NCBI GenBank assembly: GCA_945873925.1
Contig: CAMCES010000015.1
Coordinates: forward strand, 1 to 37,753
DNA length: 37,753 bases
Direction: 5' to 3'
Origin: Bordetella parapertussis
Lineage (GTDB): Bacteria > Pseudomonadota > Gammaproteobacteria > Burkholderiales > Burkholderiaceae_C
A program made the position numbers and the translations under genes. The notes under the pieces are model-generated. The model searched no databases. It was not told where the DNA came from and saw only the letters and a program-made list of their open reading frames with translations. Shown one piece after another: positions 33,519-37,753 of this stretch (the stretch's first letter is position 1; the number at the start of each line of letters is the position of its first letter).

Positions 33519-35414
33519 ATGACCCCATTGCTTGACAGCATCCAATCGCCGACCGATCTGCGGCGTCTGTCGCCACACCAATTGCCTGCTTTGGCTGATG
33601 AACTGCGCACGTTCTTGATTGACAGTGTGTCCAAAACCGGTGGTCATTTGAGCTCCAATCTGGGCACGGTGGAACTCACGGTGGCGCTGCACTATGTGTT
33701 CAACACCCCCCATGACCGTTTGGTGTGGGATGTGGGTCACCAAACCTATCCGCACAAAATCTTGACCGGTCGGCGTGACCGCATGCATACCCTTCGTCAA
33801 CTCGGTGGCGTGGCTGGCTTTCCCAAGCGCGATGAAAGCGAATACGACAGCTTTGGCACCGCGCATTCCTCGACCAGCATTTCCGCGGCTTTGGGTATGG
33901 CCATGGCGGCCCGCCAAAAGGGCGAAAAGCGCCACAGCGTGGCCATCATTGGCGACGGCGCGATGACCGCAGGCATGGCCTTTGAAGCCATGAACAACGC
34001 TGGCGTGTCCGACTGCAATATGTTGGTGATCTTGAACGACAACGACATGTCGATCAGCCCACCTGTGGGGGCCTTGAACCGTTATTTGGCGCAGCTCATG
34101 AGCGGGCGTTTTTACGCCACGGCCAAAGAAGTCGGCCGTCAGGTGCTGAAAAACGCACCGCCTTTGTTCGAGTTGGCCCGTCGTTTGGAGCACCAAACCA
34201 AAGGTCTGCTGTTGCCCGCCACTTTGTTCGAGAAATTCGGTTTCAATTACATCGGCCCGATCGACGGTCACGATTTGGATTCACTCATTCCCACGCTTGA
34301 GAACATCAAGCAACTGAGCGGTCCGCAGTTTTTGCATGTGGTCACCCGCAAAGGGCAGGGCTACCGATTGGCCGAGGCTGACCCGATCGCCTACCACGGG
34401 CCTAGCAAATTCGACCCCAAGATCGGCTTGTTGCCACCTGCCACTGCACCCAAACAAAGCTTCAGCCAGGTGTTTGGCCACTGGTTGTGCGACATGGCCG
34501 CGGCCGACCCTAAATTGGTGGCGATCACGCCCGCCATGCGTGAAGGCTCGGGCATGGTGGAGTTCCACCAGCGCTATCCCGACCGTTACCACGACGTGGG
34601 CATTGCCGAGCAACACGCGCTCACTTTCGCCGCTGGTTTGGCCTGCGAGGGCTTGAAGCCCGTGGTGGCCATCTACTCCACATTTTTGCAGCGTGCCTAC
34701 GACCAGTTGATCCATGATGTGGCTTTGCAAAAACTGCCCATGGTGTTGGCCCTTGACCGCGCCGGCATAGTGGGCGCAGACGGTCCCACCCATGCCGGTG
34801 TGTATGACATCCCGTTTTTGCGTTGCATCCCCCAGGTGAGCATCGCTTGCCCAGCTGATGAAAATGAATGCCGCATGCTGCTGAGCACAGCTTATGCGCA
34901 AGACCACACCGTGGCGGTGCGATACCCACGCGGCGCAGGTGCAGGCACCGCCATCAGTGCTGGCTTGCCCACCTTGCCGTTTGGCAAGGGCCAGGAGCGG
35001 CGCAGCGGCAAAGGCGTGGCCATCTTGGCTTTTGGCACCATGCTCTACCCTGCTTTACAGGCCGCAGTTGCCTTGAACGCCAGCGTGGCCAACATGCGCT
35101 GGGTCAAGCCCCTGGACACCGAACTGTTGTTCAAGTTCGCCGCCGAGCACCAAGCCTTGGTCACTGTCGAAGAAGGCGCGTTGATGGGTGGTGCTGGCGC
35201 TGCCGTACTCGAGGCTTTGCAAGACGCTGGTTTCAACATCCCCGTGTTGCGCTTGGGTGTGCCTGATGTGTTCACGGAACACGGCGACCCAGTCAAGATT
35301 TTGAGTTCTTTGGGTCTGGACGCAGCAGGCATCGAAGCCTCGGTGCGTGCGCGTTTTCCACTGCTGTTGCGAGCCGCAGAGCCTGCTGCTGGATTGAAAC
35401 TCGTGGGCAGTTGA
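33519..35414 (+). CDS. dxs: 1-deoxy-D-xylulose-5-phosphate synthase
   Basis: This 631-residue thiamine-diphosphate enzyme makes deoxyxylulose 5-phosphate from pyruvate and glyceraldehyde 3-phosphate, the entry to the MEP isoprenoid pathway. The cofactor motif is IGDGAMTAGMAFEAMNNAG, with the downstream LNDNDMSIS. The DVGHQTYPHKILTGR and GIAEQHALTFAAGLA blocks are typical, and the length is normal. An AGGAG ribosome site supports ATG 33519. With a PpsR operator upstream, it is likely the phototrophy-linked dxs supplying carotenoids and the bacteriochlorophyll tail; a second housekeeping copy elsewhere is possible. It converges on the following regulator with 12 bases between. Confidence 0.96.
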   Translation: MTPLLDSIQSPTDLRRLSPHQLPALADELRTFLIDSVSKTGGHLSSNLGTVELTVALHYVFNTPHDRLVWDVGHQTYPHKILTGRRDRMHTLRQLGGVAGFPKRDESEYDSFGTAHSSTSISAALGMAMAARQKGEKRHSVAIIGDGAMTAGMAFEAMNNAGVSDCNMLVILNDNDMSISPPVGALNRYLAQLMSGRFYATAKEVGRQVLKNAPPLFELARRLEHQTKGLLLPATLFEKFGFNYIGPIDGHDLDSLIPTLENIKQLSGPQFLHVVTRKGQGYRLAEADPIAYHGPSKFDPKIGLLPPATAPKQSFSQVFGHWLCDMAAADPKLVAITPAMREGSGMVEFHQRYPDRYHDVGIAEQHALTFAAGLACEGLKPVVAIYSTFLQRAYDQLIHDVALQKLPMVLALDRAGIVGADGPTHAGVYDIPFLRCIPQVSIACPADENECRMLLSTAYAQDHTVAVRYPRGAGAGTAISAGLPTLPFGKGQERRSGKGVAILAFGTMLYPALQAAVALNASVANMRWVKPLDTELLFKFAAEHQALVTVEEGALMGGAGAAVLEALQDAGFNIPVLRLGVPDVFTEHGDPVKILSSLGLDAAGIEASVRARFPLLLRAAEPAAGLKLVGS

Positions 35415-35426
35415 GACCGCTTTGGG

Positions 35427-36539
35427 TCAGTGGGTGGTCTTGCGCGACAACTTGCGGTAGAGCGTGGCCCGGCTGATACCCAGCGCCTTGGCTGCCTGAG
35501 CCACATTACCACGCGCTTGCTCTATGGCTTTGCTGATCATCGCCGCTTGGATTTGCTGCAAAGGGCCGGTGGGGGTGGTGGTTTTGCCAAAGTCGTCGCA
35601 GGCATGTTGCAAACAGGCCTTGGCCTGCAGTTGCAAACCGGTCCACAGCGGCACATCCATGGTTTGATGGGATCGAGCAGCATCAAACAGCAGGCCCCAG
35701 GGCAGGGCAAACACATCACTGGCATGGGCGCTGCTAGCATGTTGGAGGTTGAGCATTTCTCGAGCTCTGGGATTGGCACCAAGGATCTGCCCTTCGCTGT
35801 CCAACAAGACCAAACCGTCGTTGTCTTCACCCATCAGGCGACCCGGCCAGTTCAAACGCAAGAGCAGCTGATAGGGTTGGGCCAACAGCAAGGCGTTGCT
35901 GATGCTGCGGGCTGACAAGGCCGCGAGGTGCATCAACTCTGGGCGTTCTGCTGTTTGCACGCCAGTCAAATCCAGCATGCCAATGCACTCGCCGTGCGAA
36001 CCCCACAATGGCGCACCTGCACAACTGTAGACGGAGGTGTCATTGAAAAAATGCTCGCCACGGTGCAGCCACACGGGCCGCTTCTCAATCAGGGCTGCCC
36101 CGATCGAGGTGGTGCCCACCGCACGCTCAGACAGGTCAACACCCACCCTGGCAATGCTGGTGACGCGTTTGTCATGTCGGTCAATCGCGCCACCGACATC
36201 CAGCAAGATGCCATGTGCATTGGTGATCAACGCGAAAAACTGGGTGCCAGCGATGGCACGACCCAAACGTTCGAGCTCGGGTTTGGCCGCTTGGATCAGT
36301 TGGTGGTTTTGGTCCAAGGTTTGTTTGACAAGGGAAACAGAAACAGGATTGAAGGCAACGCTGTGTTGTCTTTGCATGCCTTGGTCCATGCAGCGTCGCC
36401 AACTGTCGCTGATCCAGTCGTGGACCCAAGGGGCGGTGGCATGACCGTCTTTCATCACCGCATGGCGAGCGCGTTCAATGAGGTCGAGTCGATCGGGTGA
36501 AACAAGGCTGTTTTTCATCACTGTTTGACTTTGAGGCAT
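35427..36539 (-). CDS. GAF/Fis-type transcriptional regulator lacking an AAA+ domain
   Basis: This 370-residue regulator resembles the N- and C-terminal parts of AcoR-type sigma-54 activators. It has a GAF domain (about 80-215, with FFALITNAHGILLDVGG and ERAVGTTSIGAAL), a PAS-like segment (about 235-268, DGLVLLDSEGQILGANPRA) and a Fis-type helix-turn-helix at the C-terminus (GNVAQAAKALGISRATLYRKL). The AAA+ ATPase domain that contacts sigma-54 is absent, so it cannot act as a classical enhancer-binding protein. Start ATG 36539; ATG 36518 is an alternative. It is convergent with dxs and 16 bases downstream of crcB. Its ligand and targets are unknown. Confidence 0.8.
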   Translation of the reverse strand: MPQSQTVMKNSLVSPDRLDLIERARHAVMKDGHATAPWVHDWISDSWRRCMDQGMQRQHSVAFNPVSVSLVKQTLDQNHQLIQAAKPELERLGRAIAGTQFFALITNAHGILLDVGGAIDRHDKRVTSIARVGVDLSERAVGTTSIGAALIEKRPVWLHRGEHFFNDTSVYSCAGAPLWGSHGECIGMLDLTGVQTAERPELMHLAALSARSISNALLLAQPYQLLLRLNWPGRLMGEDNDGLVLLDSEGQILGANPRAREMLNLQHASSAHASDVFALPWGLLFDAARSHQTMDVPLWTGLQLQAKACLQHACDDFGKTTTPTGPLQQIQAAMISKAIEQARGNVAQAAKALGISRATLYRKLSRKTTH

Positions 36540-36555
36540 ACCGCAGGCATTCGGC

Positions 36556-36933
36556 TTATTTGGTTAGGAGCATAGTCACTGTTTTGATGCCCGCCAGGGT
36601 GAAAACCAAAGACCCCAGCAAATGCATGCCTGCTGTCAAGAAAGCCATGCCGTAGCGCGAGTGCATGAGCATATGGACAACTTCCGCGCTGAAAGAAGAA
36701 AACGTGGTGAGCGCCCCCAAAAAGCCGGTCACCAGCAACAAGCGCCACAGCGGATCGAGGTCAGGCAGGGCTTGGAAAACGGCCACACAAACGCCGATCA
36801 GGTAACCACCGATCAAATTGGCGTACAAGGTGCCCCAAGGCAGGATGCCGTTGCTGTTGAATTGCAGGCTGAGTTGCCAACGGGCCAACGCGCCCACACA
36901 AGCACCGATACATATCGCCAACACTGCGGACAT
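36556..36933 (-). CDS. crcB: Fluoride channel CrcB/Fluc
   Basis: This 125-residue membrane protein forms dual-topology fluoride channels that lower cytoplasmic fluoride. Four hydrophobic segments are seen, with the family marks GACVGALARW near the N-terminus, YANLIGGYLIG and GFLGALTTFSSFS in the middle. ATG 36933 is preferred; the frame extends nine codons upstream. No fluoride riboswitch could be recognised in the 77-base divergent spacer. Confidence 0.92.
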   Translation of the reverse strand: MSAVLAICIGACVGALARWQLSLQFNSNGILPWGTLYANLIGGYLIGVCVAVFQALPDLDPLWRLLLVTGFLGALTTFSSFSAEVVHMLMHSRYGMAFLTAGMHLLGSLVFTLAGIKTVTMLLTK

Positions 36934-37010
36934 GGGGCCAAACCTTTCTGTTGTGGTCACTGCATTATCGTGCGCGGTGCTTGCAAGCGGCCTGGTCGCA
37001 TAATTGGCCG

Positions 37011-37355
37011 ATGAGAAAAACCTATCCCCTGTCTATCGAAGGACGCCACCCGGACCGTGTCTTGGAAGCCATCAAACACGATGTGCGCAAATACCTCAAA
37101 CGCGAGCGCCGCCGGGACTTGCCAGCGGGCGTGGACTATTGGGACTTCGATTGCAAAGTAGGCGATGCCAAAGACAACGCTGCCGTGGTGCATTTATCCG
37201 CCTTGATCAGCGGCATCGACCAAATTGCCCAAGCCAAAGCCGCCCAGGTGTATGTAGAGGTGTTGGCCACCCATGGCAAACGCAAACCCCGTCTCTGGGT
37301 GTCTGACAAAGACACCGATACGGTGCTAGAAGCAGAAGACAGGCTGCCGGAGTAA
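37011..37355 (+). CDS. DUF6172-like small conserved protein
   Basis: This 114-residue soluble protein begins MRKTYPLSIEGRHPDR and contains the basic segment HDVRKYLKRERRRDLPAGVDYWDFDC. It resembles a small conserved proteobacterial family I recall as DUF6172; no function is known. ATG 37011 gives the family-like N-terminus; the open frame upstream has no similarity. It is divergent from crcB and lies three bases before the next gene, so the pair may be co-transcribed. Confidence 0.65.
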   Translation: MRKTYPLSIEGRHPDRVLEAIKHDVRKYLKRERRRDLPAGVDYWDFDCKVGDAKDNAAVVHLSALISGIDQIAQAKAAQVYVEVLATHGKRKPRLWVSDKDTDTVLEAEDRLPE

Positions 37356-37358
37356 ACC

Positions 37359-37753
37359 ATGTTGCAAGGACTGCGCATCTTGGTCACCCAAGCCGACGTC
37401 TTCATGGGCCCGGCCCTTTGTGAAACCCTGGCCTCGCACGGCGCCGAGGTGCTGGCTGACACCGACCCATTCACCAACCCATCTGCAGCGCAAGCACTCA
37501 TCCATCGGCATGGCCATGTCGATGTGTTGCTGGTCAATTTGGCGGTGCCTGCACCTTCCACTCCCGCGGCTGATGTGGCTGATGAGGAATGGCACCGCAT
37601 GTTCGACACCATGGTCCATCCCCTGCAAAGCTTGGTCAAAGCCGTGTTGCCGCAAATGCTCGCGCGTGGCCGTGGCAAGGTGTTGGTCATGGGCAGTGCC
37701 AGCGCATTGCGCGGCATGAAGCGCTCATCCAGTTACAGCGCCGCGCGGGGTGC
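37359..37753 (+). CDS. Atypical SDR family protein (partial, runs off the window)
   Basis: The first 131 residues of a short-chain dehydrogenase/reductase-like protein are visible. The Rossmann start reads ILVTQADVFMGPALCETLASHGAEVLAD, where the usual TGxxxGIG glycine pattern is largely lost, and the NNAG motif is replaced by NLAV. The active-site segment is SASALRG...SSYSAARG, so the usual YxxxK has Arg in place of Lys. The gene continues beyond 37753. It may be a non-catalytic or altered-specificity SDR; only its fold family is supported. Confidence 0.75.
   Translation, partial: MLQGLRILVTQADVFMGPALCETLASHGAEVLADTDPFTNPSAAQALIHRHGHVDVLLVNLAVPAPSTPAADVADEEWHRMFDTMVHPLQSLVKAVLPQMLARGRGKVLVMGSASALRGMKRSSSYSAARG

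Noticed and set aside
36934..37010. Fluoride riboswitch ahead of crcB
   Set aside because: The short divergent spacer lacks the conserved crcB-motif pseudoknot sequence as far as can be judged by eye.
1..37753. tRNA/rRNA genes, insertion sequences, CRISPR arrays
   Set aside because: No tRNA-like cloverleaf, transposase, terminal repeats or regularly spaced repeats were seen; coding density leaves little space for them.

Overview
The window is a largely complete chromosomal segment of a photosynthesis gene cluster (PGC) from a bacteriochlorophyll-a-producing proteobacterium, with unrelated genes on each side. Several features point to an aerobic or facultative freshwater betaproteobacterium of the Burkholderiales, close to Comamonadaceae such as Limnohabitans or Rhodoferax. 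These are the gene order (bchF-N-B-L-M-lhaA-puhA-B-C-acsF-puhE), the O2-dependent cyclase AcsF with no bchE in view, a high-potential iron-sulfur protein as likely reaction-centre donor, and the TTG-rich Leu usage. The taxon is an inference from gene content, not from a marker gene.

Left flank (1-7067, + strand): a UPF0280/ApbE-like protein and two tandem paralogues of the AA_synth (DUF1185) family come first. After a hairpin with a T-run follow a Tat-exported nicotinamidase and a two-subunit molybdenum hydroxylase resembling nicotinate dehydrogenase NicA/NicB. The large subunit carries a C-terminal tri-haem cytochrome c region. Together these look like part of a nicotinamide/nicotinate degradation locus continuing to the left of the window.

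PGC block 1 (7094-20004, - strand): one very tight transcription unit of twelve genes running bchF, bchN, bchB, bchL, bchM, lhaA, puhA, puhB, puhC, acsF, puhE, crtI, then crtB (thirteen with crtB counted). It covers protochlorophyllide reduction, Mg-protoporphyrin methylation and cyclisation, C-3 vinyl hydration, reaction-centre H subunit and assembly factors, and the first carotenoid steps. Many junctions are 4-base ATGA/TTGA overlaps, which suggests translational coupling.

PGC block 2 (20185-24669, + strand): aerR/ppaA, ppsR, bchG and bchP, that is the regulator pair plus the last two bacteriochlorophyll tail steps. PGC block 3 (24692-32269, - strand): bchH, bchI, bchD and bchO, the Mg-chelatase and its accessory hydrolase. 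PGC block 4 (32381-35414, + strand): tspO, a HiPIP gene and dxs, which supplies isoprenoid precursor.

Five sites matching the PpsR/CrtJ operator TGT-N12-ACA, or differing from it by one base, lie at the control points: two between bchF and aerR, one before bchG, one between bchH and tspO, and one before dxs. Together with aerR and ppsR themselves, the window therefore shows a readable oxygen/light regulon covering tetrapyrrole and isoprenoid supply.

Right flank (35427-37753): a GAF/Fis-type regulator without an AAA+ domain, the fluoride channel crcB, a small DUF6172-like protein, and the start of an atypical SDR protein cut by the window edge. Not in the window, and expected elsewhere: pufBALM, bchCXYZ, crtC/D/E/F and bchE/J. 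No tRNA, rRNA, IS element or CRISPR array was seen. No gene-free stretch exceeds 300 bases; the longest are about 180 bases (20005-20184 and 33335-33518).
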